From JBNLBT01 sp050303435 (GTDB taxonomy: Bacteria > Pseudomonadota > Gammaproteobacteria > Xanthomonadales > Marinicellaceae): DNA of 8,585 nucleotides. The stretch lies in assembly GCA_050303435.1 (NCBI GenBank), contig JBNLBT010000129.1, positions 1-8,585 on the forward strand, given 5' to 3'. The translations under genes and the position numbers were made by a program. Below are positions 1 to 6,857 of the stretch, piece after piece (positions within the stretch are counted from its first letter, which is position 1; each line of letters begins with the position of its first letter). The notes under the pieces are model-generated. The model was given only the letters and a program-made list of their open reading frames with translations, did no database searches and had not been told where the DNA came from.

Positions 1-1949
1 CAGCGGTTGAGCATGTCCTTGCCGGAAATCACCGAATCTTCGTCTTTGACCAGCTCGACGATCACCCGGCCGCTGGTTTGTCCACTGGTCAGCGCCAGCC
101 GGTGCACCACCACCGCGCCGGATTCACGTCCATTGGCCTGGCTGACGTCGCGGTCCAGCCGCATCAGCGCGTCTTCCACCTGGCGCAAGGCCTGGTCGGT
201 TTTCTCCTGCGGCGTGCCTTTGGCCATGGCAAAATCCGCCTGCACAAAATCGGCAACAAAATCCGGTGAAACAACAAATCGCACCATGTTGCTTGCGATC
301 AACATTATTGAAAGTACAAAAATGGCGACGAATGAGACCAGGGTCAGAATGGGTCGTTGAATGGCGCGCTCAATGATGGGCTGGTAGATGTTGTTGATGA
401 AATGATTCAGGCCGTTGTTGACCTTGCGTTGCACGCGCAGCAGCGGGCCGGGGTTTTCGGTGTGCAAATCGGTGACGCGCATGTGCGCCAGATGCGCCGG
501 CAGAATCAGTTTGGATTCGATCAGCGAGAAGAACAGACACAGAATCACCACCCAGGCGATGGCCTCAAAAAATGATCCGAATAGGGTGCCGACGAACAAC
601 ATTGGAACGAAGGCGGCAATGGTGGTCAGTACCCCAAAGGTTGCCGGTGTGGCCACGCGCTGCGCGCCGATCACCACGTTTTTCAGTGAATGGCCCTTGC
701 GTTGTATATGGTCATAGGCGCTCTCGCCGATGACGATGGCGTCGTCCACCACGATCCCCAGCACCACAATGAATCCAAACAGCGAGAGCATGTTGATTGA
801 AATGCCCAATATGGGCATCAGCAGAAAGGTGCCCAAAAAGGCCACCGGCAGACCGACCATCACCCAGAAGGCGACCTTCAGACGCAAAAACAGGGTGAGA
901 ATCAGCAGCACCAATATGGCGCCCTGCACCATGTTGCGTTGCATCATGTCCAGCCGCCCGCGCACGTAGTGTGAAGCGTCCGACCAGGTGGCAATGGAAA
1001 TGTTGTTCGGCAAGCGCTGCTGTTTCATGGCCACGTACTGTTTGACGGTTTCGGCGATGGTCAGCACCGATTCGTTTTCCACCGAGTCGATCTGAATGCT
1101 GATCGCCGGTTTACCGTCGAAGTTGACGTTGCCGCCGCTTTCCACAAAGCCGTCTTTGATCTCGGCGATGTCGCCCAACAGCAGGCGCGAGCCGTCCGGA
1201 TTGGTGCGCACCACCACTTCGGCGAAATCGTGGCCGGTGTAGCCCTGGCCAATGGATCGCAGCAAAATGTCGCCGCGGTCGGATTTCACCGAGCCGCCGG
1301 GCAAATCAATCGACGCCGCGCGGATCGCCGCGGCCACTTCGTCGAAGCTCAGACGGTATTCGCGCAGCACTTCTTCCTTGATTTCAATGGCCAGTTCGAA
1401 ATCCCGAGCGCCCAGCAGCGAGGCCATGGACACGTTGGGCAGATCAATGATTTCATCCTTCAGGGTGCGCGCGGCCTCCAAAAGCTGCTTCTCCGGCACG
1501 TGGCCGAACACCGAGACAAAGATCACCGGCTGTTTCATCAGGATCTCGCTGATGATCGGTTTTTCAGCTTCCACCGGCATCGAATTGATGCCGTCGACGC
1601 GGTTTTTGATCTCCGCCATGACATCGCTGACCACGTAGTCGGAATTCACCTCGATGTTGGTCGAGGCCACGCCTTCGCGCGCCCGGCAGGTGATTTTGTC
1701 AATGCCTTCCAGGCCGTTGACCGCGTCTTCGATTTTAACGCAGATGCCTTCCTCAACCTCTTCCGGCGCCGCGCCGGGGTAGGGCACGGTGATGCTGACC
1801 TGGTTGATGCTGGTCGACGGAAACATTTCTTTTTTCAGGTTCAGGGCGGCAAACAGGCCGCTCAGCATCAGACTGATCATCAACAGATTGGCCGCCACGG
1901 TGTTGTTGGCGAACCAGTGGATGATGCCTTTGTTCCAGTGCTTTTCCAT
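1..1949 (-). CDS. RND-family efflux permease, N-terminal part (C-terminus beyond the window)
   Basis: Inner-membrane, proton-driven RND pump of the AcrB/MexB superfamily, which exports drugs or other hydrophobic compounds together with a periplasmic adaptor and an outer-membrane channel. About 649 codons are present and the frame is open to the window edge; family members are usually 1,020-1,050 residues, so roughly the last third is missing. The N-terminus (MEKHWNKGII) leads into TM1 at about residues 15-32, followed by a periplasmic porter domain starting with the typical VPYPGAAPEEVE stretch. A cluster of membrane helices lies at about residues 335-480. TM4 carries GIVVDDAIVIGES with the adjacent Asp402-Asp403 pair that matches the proton-relay aspartates of AcrB. 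The start is fixed by an AGGAG six bases upstream. It is cotranscribed with the adaptor just upstream. The substrate cannot be told from sequence. The N-terminus looks more like the generic 'efflux RND permease' group than classical AcrB. Confidence 0.95.
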   Translation of the reverse strand, partial: MEKHWNKGIIHWFANNTVAANLLMISLMLSGLFAALNLKKEMFPSTSINQVSITVPYPGAAPEEVEEGICVKIEDAVNGLEGIDKITCRAREGVASTNIEVNSDYVVSDVMAEIKNRVDGINSMPVEAEKPIISEILMKQPVIFVSVFGHVPEKQLLEAARTLKDEIIDLPNVSMASLLGARDFELAIEIKEEVLREYRLSFDEVAAAIRAASIDLPGGSVKSDRGDILLRSIGQGYTGHDFAEVVVRTNPDGSRLLLGDIAEIKDGFVESGGNVNFDGKPAISIQIDSVENESVLTIAETVKQYVAMKQQRLPNNISIATWSDASHYVRGRLDMMQRNMVQGAILVLLILTLFLRLKVAFWVMVGLPVAFLGTFLLMPILGISINMLSLFGFIVVLGIVVDDAIVIGESAYDHIQRKGHSLKNVVIGAQRVATPATFGVLTTIAAFVPMLFVGTLFGSFFEAIAWVVILCLFFSLIESKLILPAHLAHMRVTDLHTENPGPLLRVQRKVNNGLNHFINNIYQPIIERAIQRPILTLVSFVAIFVLSIMLIASNMVRFVVSPDFVADFVQADFAMAKGTPQEKTDQALRQVEDALMRLDRDVSQANGRESGAVVVHRLALTSGQTSGRVIVELVKDEDSVISGKDMLNR

Positions 1950-1952
1950 GAC

Positions 1953-3227
1953 TTACTCCTGCGTGTTGTTGCCGGAATCCTGCGCGTTGGCGGCCACCCC
2001 TTCAGTGGCCGGGGGCGCGCCCGTTGCGGCCATGTTTCCTTCCGCAGACTGGCGCAGTTTCATGCCGGCGGACGGGCTTTGGATCGGTGTGGTGATGATG
2101 CGGTCCTGGGCGCTCAAACCGGCGGTCACGTAAGCGTAATCGCGGTCGCGGTGGGCCACGGTCAAATCGCGGATTTCCAGCGTGTCGTCGCCGGTTTTGT
2201 ACAGCGCGATCTGGTCGTTGGCCAGCATGTAGCCCAGCGGCACCTTAAAGGCGTTGTGCAGCACTTTGCCTTCGATGCGTGCATTCAAAAAGCTGTTCAG
2301 CAGGATGCCGGCGTCCAGTGGCCGCGACAGTTCAGCCACCGCGTGATTCACCAGCGTGTTGCTGTCCTTGGCCGTTTCCATGCGCACCAATGTGCCCATG
2401 ATCTCGCCGTCCTCAACGCTGAAATGCACCGGCAGAGGCTGACTTTGCAGCTGCGTGACGTCGAGTTTGTGCAGATCGAAATCGGTCAGCGGCAGGCGCA
2501 TTTCGGCGACCAGTGAGCTGGCCACCCGTGCCAGCACCGTGGCACTGGTGACGAACTGGCCGATGTCGACGTGTTTTTCCGTCACACTGCCGTCAAATGG
2601 CGCGCGGATTTCGGTTTTGTCCAGGTCGCGTTCGGCCTTGGCCAGGTCGGCGCTCGCCGCCGCCACCGCGGCCTTGGCGCCATCCAGTTGCGGGATGTTC
2701 AGCACCAGATCGCTGGGGCGGCCGGATTTACCCAGGCTGTTCCAGTCTTTGCGCGCCTGTTCGGAGCGCGCCTGTTCCAGGTCCAGTGTGGCCTGCTGGG
2801 CCGCCAGATTGGCTTTGGCCCGCTGCACTGCCACGCGATAGTCGGCCGGATCAATGCGCACCAGCACGTCGCCTGAGGCGAAGGTGCCGCCGACGGCAAA
2901 CTGATTGGACACTTCAATGATTTTGCCGCTGATTTCCGGCAGCAAGGTGATGTCGCGTTTGGCTTTCACCACGCCTTGGGTGCTGACTTCGATGCCGTGA
3001 TCGCTGGCTTCCAGCGTGGTGGTTTCGACCAGGAATCCCGACGCTTTGGGCGGCAGTTTGGCCGGCGGCTGCTTGCGGCCCATCATCAGCATGCTGAGCA
3101 ACACCACGGCGCCAATGATGACGAGAAACGGCCACAGGGTGCGGCGGCGCTTGCCGGTTTGAACGGAATCTGAGCTGTGTTCGGAGAAGGCGCTGTCCGA
3201 AGGCAGTTTGTTGGCGTTTTTCGACAT
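1953..3227 (-). CDS. RND efflux periplasmic adaptor (membrane fusion protein, HlyD/AcrA family)
   Basis: Periplasmic adaptor that bridges the RND permease encoded immediately downstream to an outer-membrane channel. From the chosen ATG it has 424 residues. A charged cytoplasmic N-terminus ends in KRRR, followed by one membrane helix at about 31-49, so it is anchored by a TM segment; no lipobox cysteine is visible. A half lipoyl motif lies near 85-125 (PEISGKIIEV, then GDVLVRIDP). An Ala/Gln/Glu-rich coiled-coil hairpin spans about 128-205, and the second lipoyl half follows (IRAPFDGSVTEKHVDIGQFV, about 207-226). Beta-barrel and membrane-proximal domains come next, and the tail from about residue 390 is Ala/Gly/Asn-rich and probably disordered. 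The frame could be extended in-frame to a TTG at 3293, but that would lie upstream of the -10 element at 3267-3272, so the ATG at 3227 is preferred although no strong Shine-Dalgarno precedes it. No outer-membrane channel or regulator gene is adjacent. Confidence 0.93.
   Translation of the reverse strand: MSKNANKLPSDSAFSEHSSDSVQTGKRRRTLWPFLVIIGAVVLLSMLMMGRKQPPAKLPPKASGFLVETTTLEASDHGIEVSTQGVVKAKRDITLLPEISGKIIEVSNQFAVGGTFASGDVLVRIDPADYRVAVQRAKANLAAQQATLDLEQARSEQARKDWNSLGKSGRPSDLVLNIPQLDGAKAAVAAASADLAKAERDLDKTEIRAPFDGSVTEKHVDIGQFVTSATVLARVASSLVAEMRLPLTDFDLHKLDVTQLQSQPLPVHFSVEDGEIMGTLVRMETAKDSNTLVNHAVAELSRPLDAGILLNSFLNARIEGKVLHNAFKVPLGYMLANDQIALYKTGDDTLEIRDLTVAHRDRDYAYVTAGLSAQDRIITTPIQSPSAGMKLRQSAEGNMAATGAPPATEGVAANAQDSGNNTQE
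1956..1960 (-). promoter_or_regulatory. Shine-Dalgarno site of the RND permease gene
   Basis: AGGAG on the minus strand, six bases before the permease ATG at 1949-1947. It lies within the last codons of the adaptor gene, whose TAA stop is at 1955-1953. This placement suggests translational coupling of the two subunits and decides the permease start. Confidence 0.75.
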
Positions 3228-3266
3228 CGTACAAGGGTCCCGAGGAATGTGTGAAATCAGTCCGCC

Positions 3267-3293
3267 ATTATAGCCCCTTTGTGTGTCGTGCAA
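3267..3293 (-). promoter_or_regulatory. Probable sigma-70 promoter of the adaptor-permease operon
   Basis: On the minus strand a perfect TATAAT lies at 3272-3267. A TTGCAC at 3293-3288 is a possible -35, but the 15-base spacer is shorter than the optimum. Transcription would begin near 3260, giving a leader of about 33 bases before the adaptor ATG at 3227. The -10 is convincing and the -35 is weak. No operator was recognised. Confidence 0.5.
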
Positions 3294-3320
3294 GTGTATC
3301 GAAAGTGATATTTTTCGGTC

Positions 3321-3337
3321 TCACCGCCGCCCGGTGA
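3321..3337 (-). terminator. Hairpin directly after the pyrF stop, possible terminator without a U-tract
   Basis: A 6-base-pair GC-rich stem (TCACCG / CGGTGA) with a 5-base loop begins one base after the pyrF TGA. In the pyrF direction it is followed by GACCGAAAAATATC, so there is no U-run and it is not a standard intrinsic terminator. It could slow polymerase, protect the mRNA 3' end, or be chance. Confidence 0.25.
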
Positions 3338-3338
3338 C

Positions 3339-4145
3339 TCAGTCGCGGTGGCGGTTGATCTGCTCGCGCAGACGCAGGCAGGCCGCGCCGGCGGCGTCGG
3401 CGAATCCCGTTGCATCGTCGCTGGCGTAGATGATGCCGCGGGAAGATGAGATCACCAGCCCCAAGCCATCGGCACGCAAGCCGGCCTGCAAGGTGGCCGC
3501 AAGATCGCCGCCCTGCGCGCCGATGCCCGGGATCAGCAGCGGCATGTCGCCAACGATGGCGCGCACTTGACGCAATTCCTCGGGCCAGGTGGCGCCGACC
3601 ACCAGCAGCACATTGTTGTTTGCGTTCCACGCGCTGGTGGCGCGTTCGGCCACCACCTGATACACGGGCCGGCTGTCGGCGGTGGTGAGGTTTTGCAATT
3701 CGCCGGAACCGGGGTTGGAGGTTTTGCACAGCGCGATCACGCCGCGTTCGCGGCGGTCCAGAAACGGTTGCAGGCTGTCCTGACCCAGGTAGGGGTTGAC
3801 CGTCACCGCGTCGGCGTTGTAGCGGTCAAAGGCTTCGCTGGCGTAATGCGCCGCGGTGCTGCCCACGTCGCCGCGTTTGCTGTCAAGAATCACCGGGATG
3901 CCGGGGTGTTCACTGTGGATGTATTCGATGATCGCCTGCAATGAGGCTTCGGCGCCGAGCGCGGCGAAATGCGCAATCTGCGGCTTGAAGGCGCAGCAGT
4001 GTGCGGCGCAGGCGTCGACCACCCGGCGCAACCAGGCGTCGAGATCCACGCCGAGTGCCTGAATGCGCGGCCCGTCGGGATCCAGTCCCACACACACCAG
4101 TGATTGATTGCGGCGCTGCGCCGCGTGCAGATTTTCAATGAACAT
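3339..4145 (-). CDS. pyrF: Orotidine-5'-phosphate decarboxylase, type 2
   Basis: Cytoplasmic enzyme that decarboxylates orotidine 5'-monophosphate to UMP, the last step of de novo pyrimidine synthesis. It has 268 residues, matching the longer 'type 2' subfamily (about 270-280) rather than the roughly 230-245-residue E. coli-type enzyme. Residues 18-24 (CVGLDPD) begin the TIM barrel and Lys54 in CAFKPQ matches the family's substrate-binding position. The catalytic D-x-K-x-x-D motif is seen as Asp88, Lys90 and Asp93 in LDSKRGDVGST. The phosphate-binding loop is LIPGIGAQGGD (about 204-214), with SSSRGIIYAS (233-242) near the end. No strong Shine-Dalgarno precedes the ATG, but the conserved N-terminus supports it. 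It is divergent from the protease gene and lies upstream of the efflux operon on the same strand, separated by 111 bases that include that operon's own promoter. Confidence 0.95.
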   Translation of the reverse strand: MFIENLHAAQRRNQSLVCVGLDPDGPRIQALGVDLDAWLRRVVDACAAHCCAFKPQIAHFAALGAEASLQAIIEYIHSEHPGIPVILDSKRGDVGSTAAHYASEAFDRYNADAVTVNPYLGQDSLQPFLDRRERGVIALCKTSNPGSGELQNLTTADSRPVYQVVAERATSAWNANNNVLLVVGATWPEELRQVRAIVGDMPLLIPGIGAQGGDLAATLQAGLRADGLGLVISSSRGIIYASDDATGFADAAGAACLRLREQINRHRD

Positions 4146-4251
4146 CGGCTTGACTTTGCTTGCAGTGCGCCCATTTTAAGCAATATTCAACTGAATAACA
4201 CCCCCCGCGGGCGGGAACCATCGGATGAATTTCAGATCTATAGGAGCCATG
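4146..4251. promoter_or_regulatory. Divergent control region between pyrF and the degQ-like gene
   Basis: This short intergenic region serves both directions. For pyrF (minus) a TAAAAT -10 candidate lies at 4178-4173 without a clear -35. For the protease (plus) a TTGACT -35 candidate at 4150-4155 has no good -10 at the right distance. An inverted repeat TATTCA-AC-TGAATA occupies 4184-4197 and a perfect 8-base palindrome CCCGCGGG lies at 4204-4211. The promoter assignments are weak and the palindromes are seen directly. Confidence 0.4.
4242..4246 (+). promoter_or_regulatory. Shine-Dalgarno site choosing the protease start
   Basis: AGGAG lies two bases before the ATG at 4249 and five bases before the ATG at 4252. 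The spacing favours 4252, giving a protein that begins MKHTL with a proper signal peptide. A further in-frame ATG at 4225 lies upstream of the site and is unlikely to be used. Confidence 0.7.
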
Positions 4252-5592
4252 ATGAAACACACTTTGACAACCCTGCTGTGTCTGCTGGCCGCACTGGCGC
4301 AGGCGCGTTTGCCGGTGGCTGTGGATGGACAGGCATTGCCTTCACTGGCACCGATACTGGAACAGGTCACCCCGGCGGTGGTCAACATCAGCACACGCAG
4401 CGTGCAGTACGTGCGCAGCCGCAACGCCGATTTTTACAACTGGTTTTACGGATTGCCCAGCGCGCCGCGTGAACGGGTCACCCAGTCCCTCGGTTCCGGC
4501 GTCATCGTCGACGCCGAGAACGGTTACATTCTGACCAACCACCACGTGGTCGACGGCGCCGATGACATCAGCGTGTCGCTGGCCGACGGGCGGGTGTTTC
4601 AGGCCACACTGATCGGCTCGGACGACGGCACCGATGTGGCGGTGATCCAGATCGATGCGCCCGATCTGGTGGCCTTGCCGCTGGCCGATTCGGACCGCCT
4701 CAGGGTCGGTGATTTTGTCGTCGCGGTGGGCAACCCCTTCGGTCTTGGACAGACCGTCACCTCCGGCATCGTCAGCGCCCTGGGCCGCACCAGCGTGACC
4801 GGTCTGGGCTATCAGAATTTTATTCAGACCGACGCCTCCATCAACCCCGGCAATTCCGGTGGTGCACTGATCGACCTCAACGGCGCGTTGGTGGGCATCA
4901 ACACCGCGATATTTTCACCCAGCGGTGGCAACGTCGGCATCGGTTTCGCGATTCCTTCCAGCATGGCGCAGCGCATCATGCAACAGCTGCTGCAATTCGG
5001 CGTGGTGCGCCGTGGCTCATTGGGTTTGTCGGTGCAGGATTTGACCGACGAATTGGCGCGCGCCTTCTCCGTGGGACCGCGCGGCGGCGTGGTGGTGACC
5101 GCGGTGGAACCCGGCTCACCGGCCGCCCGCGCCGGTTTGCAGGCTGGCGACATTCTGCTGGGCATCGACGGCGTGGCGGTGCGTGAAAGCAAGGCGTTTG
5201 AAAACCGCGAAGGCCTGCTGGAATTGAACAAAAAATTCGACATAGAGTACCTGCGTGCCGAGCAGACGCATGTGGTGTCCGGGATCATCACCGAAGCCGA
5301 CCGCAATGAGTTGCAGGGTGAGGAACTGCACCGCGCGCTGGATGGCGCGGTGCTGATCAATCTGCCGGCCAAATACCGGCGCAATTTCAGCGGCGTACTG
5401 ATCAGCGAGGTCAAACGCGGCTCACAGGCCTGGGATTTGGGTTTGCGTGCTGGCGATCTGATCACCGCGGTTGACAAACAGGCGGTCAATGGCCTCAAGG
5501 CATTGCGCGCCGAATTGCCCGAGCGCCGCGGTGAGCCGGTGTTGAACATCTACCGCAACGGGCGCAATTATCTGCTGATGCTGGAGCGCTGA
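4252..5592 (+). CDS. degQ: Periplasmic DegQ-like (HtrA family) serine endoprotease
   Basis: HtrA-family protease for quality control of misfolded envelope proteins. From the preferred ATG it has 446 residues. A signal peptide covers about residues 1-18, with likely cleavage after AQA. The chymotrypsin-like domain shows the full catalytic triad: His98 (LTNHHVV), Asp128 (GTDVAV) and Ser202 in GNSGGAL. PDZ1 spans about 255-340 (GSLGLSVQDL, then GVVVTAVEPGSPAARAGLQAGD) and PDZ2 about 368-446 (GVLISEVKRGSQAWDLGLRAGD), ending with NGRNYLLMLER much as DegQ does. The loop before the triad His is short and lacks the long Gln-rich insertion of E. coli DegP. Two PDZ domains and a cleavable signal argue against DegS. 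All of this points to DegQ, though the DegP/DegQ/MucD distinction cannot be made firmly from sequence alone. It converges on hutI with six bases between the stops and no visible terminator. Confidence 0.93.
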   Translation: MKHTLTTLLCLLAALAQARLPVAVDGQALPSLAPILEQVTPAVVNISTRSVQYVRSRNADFYNWFYGLPSAPRERVTQSLGSGVIVDAENGYILTNHHVVDGADDISVSLADGRVFQATLIGSDDGTDVAVIQIDAPDLVALPLADSDRLRVGDFVVAVGNPFGLGQTVTSGIVSALGRTSVTGLGYQNFIQTDASINPGNSGGALIDLNGALVGINTAIFSPSGGNVGIGFAIPSSMAQRIMQQLLQFGVVRRGSLGLSVQDLTDELARAFSVGPRGGVVVTAVEPGSPAARAGLQAGDILLGIDGVAVRESKAFENREGLLELNKKFDIEYLRAEQTHVVSGIITEADRNELQGEELHRALDGAVLINLPAKYRRNFSGVLISEVKRGSQAWDLGLRAGDLITAVDKQAVNGLKALRAELPERRGEPVLNIYRNGRNYLLMLER

Positions 5593-5598
5593 GAAACT

Positions 5599-6801
5599 TC
5601 AGGGGGCGAAAAACAGCCGCGCCACCGGGTTGGCGCCCTGCCAATACACCAGATCAACCACATCGCGCGCCTGCCACAACACCATGCGCGCCTTGTGGCC
5701 AACTTCCAGTGAGCCCACATCGTTCAGACCCAGCGCGCGCGCGGCGTTGCGCGTGACCCCGGCAAAGGCTTCTTCCACGGTCAGGGAAAACAGGGTGCAG
5801 GCCATGTGCAGACACATCAGGATGTGGGTGGTGGGCGCGGTGCCCGGGTTGCAGTCGGTGGCCACCGCCATCGGCACGCCGTGTTTGCGGAACAGCGCAA
5901 CCGGCGGTTTACGGGTTTCATTCAGGGCGTAAAATGCGTACGGCAGCAAAGTCGCCACCACGCCGTGTTCGGCCATGGCGCGCACCGCCGCGGCGTCGCT
6001 GTATTCCACGTGATCGGCCGACAAGCCGCCGTATTCGGCCACCAGTGCAGCGCCGCCGCTCAAGCTCAGCTGGTCGGCGTGACACTTGACCGGCAGATTC
6101 CAGCGACAGGCGGCGTCGAACACTGCGCGCGTTTCTTCTTCACTGAAGCCAATGCCTTCGCAATACACGTCGACGGCGTCAGCCAGCCCCTCGCGGGCGA
6201 TGCGCGGTATCATCTCCTGGCACAGCAGATTGACGTATTCGCCGCGGCTGTCGCGGTGTTCCGGCGGCACCGCGTGGGCGCCAAGAAAGGTGCGCAGGAT
6301 CTGCACCGGCCGGTCGCTGCCCAGGGCGCCGGCCGCGCGCAGCATTTTCAGTTCCGAGGCAAGGTCCAGCCCATAGCCGGATTTGATTTCCACCGCCATC
6401 ACGCCCTGGTCCATCAGGTGCTGCAGGCGCGGCAGGGCATTGGCCACCAGGCTCGCCTCATCGGCTGCGCGGGTGGCCTGCACGCTGGCCTGGATGCCGC
6501 CACCGGCGGCGGCGATTTCGCTGTAGCTGACGCCCTTGAGGCGCTGTTCAAATTCTCCGGCGCGTGCACCGGCAAACACCAGGTGGGTGTGGCAATCGAT
6601 CAGGCCCGGTGTCAACAGGCGCCCGCCGGCGTCTACGCGTTCTTTGGCTGTGCAGGCGGGTTGTTGGGCCTGCGGCCCAATCCAGTCGATGCGGCCGTCG
6701 CTGACCGCCACGGCGCCGTCTTCAATCAGTCCGTAGGCGCGACCGTCTTCCGCCATGCTGGCGATGCGCGCGTTTTCGATCAACAAGTCGCAGTGGTTCA
6801 T
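5599..6801 (-). CDS. hutI: Imidazolonepropionase
   Basis: Cytoplasmic metal-dependent amidohydrolase that hydrolyses 4-imidazolone-5-propanoate to N-formimidoyl-L-glutamate, the third step of histidine degradation. It has 400 residues, the usual family length. The amidohydrolase metal motif is GLIDCHTH with His71 and His73. Further conserved positions are His175 (LGAHAVP), His241 in KCHADQLS, His264 in SADHVEY, and Asp316 in ATDCNPGT, all typical of HutI. The IKSGYGLD stretch (139-146) is also characteristic. The protein ends close to its conserved C-terminal NPV...F segment. The ATG at 6801 lacks a strong Shine-Dalgarno but fits the family start. It is divergent from hutF, whose enzyme uses the product of this one. 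The short shared promoter region suggests common control, probably by histidine or urocanate, though no regulator gene is present here. Confidence 0.97.
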   Translation of the reverse strand: MNHCDLLIENARIASMAEDGRAYGLIEDGAVAVSDGRIDWIGPQAQQPACTAKERVDAGGRLLTPGLIDCHTHLVFAGARAGEFEQRLKGVSYSEIAAAGGGIQASVQATRAADEASLVANALPRLQHLMDQGVMAVEIKSGYGLDLASELKMLRAAGALGSDRPVQILRTFLGAHAVPPEHRDSRGEYVNLLCQEMIPRIAREGLADAVDVYCEGIGFSEEETRAVFDAACRWNLPVKCHADQLSLSGGAALVAEYGGLSADHVEYSDAAAVRAMAEHGVVATLLPYAFYALNETRKPPVALFRKHGVPMAVATDCNPGTAPTTHILMCLHMACTLFSLTVEEAFAGVTRNAARALGLNDVGSLEVGHKARMVLWQARDVVDLVYWQGANPVARLFFAP

Positions 6802-6857
6802 GGCTGGGTCAGGATGCTTTACAATAGCGCCTCAATGTATCACCAATGCGGACGCAA
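6802..6857. promoter_or_regulatory. Compact divergent hutI-hutF promoter region with inverted repeat
   Basis: Both hut genes must start from this gap of 44-56 bases. On the plus strand TACAAT (6820-6825) is a good -10 for hutF, with only a poor -35 (TTCATG at 6797-6802). On the minus strand TATTGT (6826-6821) is a possible -10 for hutI, also without a clear -35. The two -10 candidates overlap. The stretch 6820-6839 is an inverted repeat, TACAAT-N8-AATGTA, with one mismatched pair and TACA/TGTA outer arms, which could be an operator. The assignment to a HutC-type repressor is inference only. Confidence 0.4.

Noticed and set aside
1230..2516. 428-codon open frame on the plus strand
   Set aside because: It lies antisense to the RND permease and adaptor genes, is rich in His, Gln and Arg with no recognisable domain, and is a by-product of GC-rich codon use on the opposite strand.
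3228..3293. Longer adaptor N-terminus from a TTG codon at 3293
   Set aside because: The extension would include the perfect TATAAT at 3272-3267 inside the coding region, and the extra residues look like no signal or domain. The ATG at 3227 leads directly into a normal cytoplasmic tail plus TM anchor.
4225..4251. Protease start at the ATG at 4225
   Set aside because: It would put nine extra residues in front of the signal peptide, and the good AGGAG at 4242-4246 lies after it.
4824..5549. 241-codon open frame on the minus strand
   Set aside because: It is antisense to the protease gene across its Ser202 region and PDZ domains and shows a Ser/Pro/Arg-rich shadow composition.
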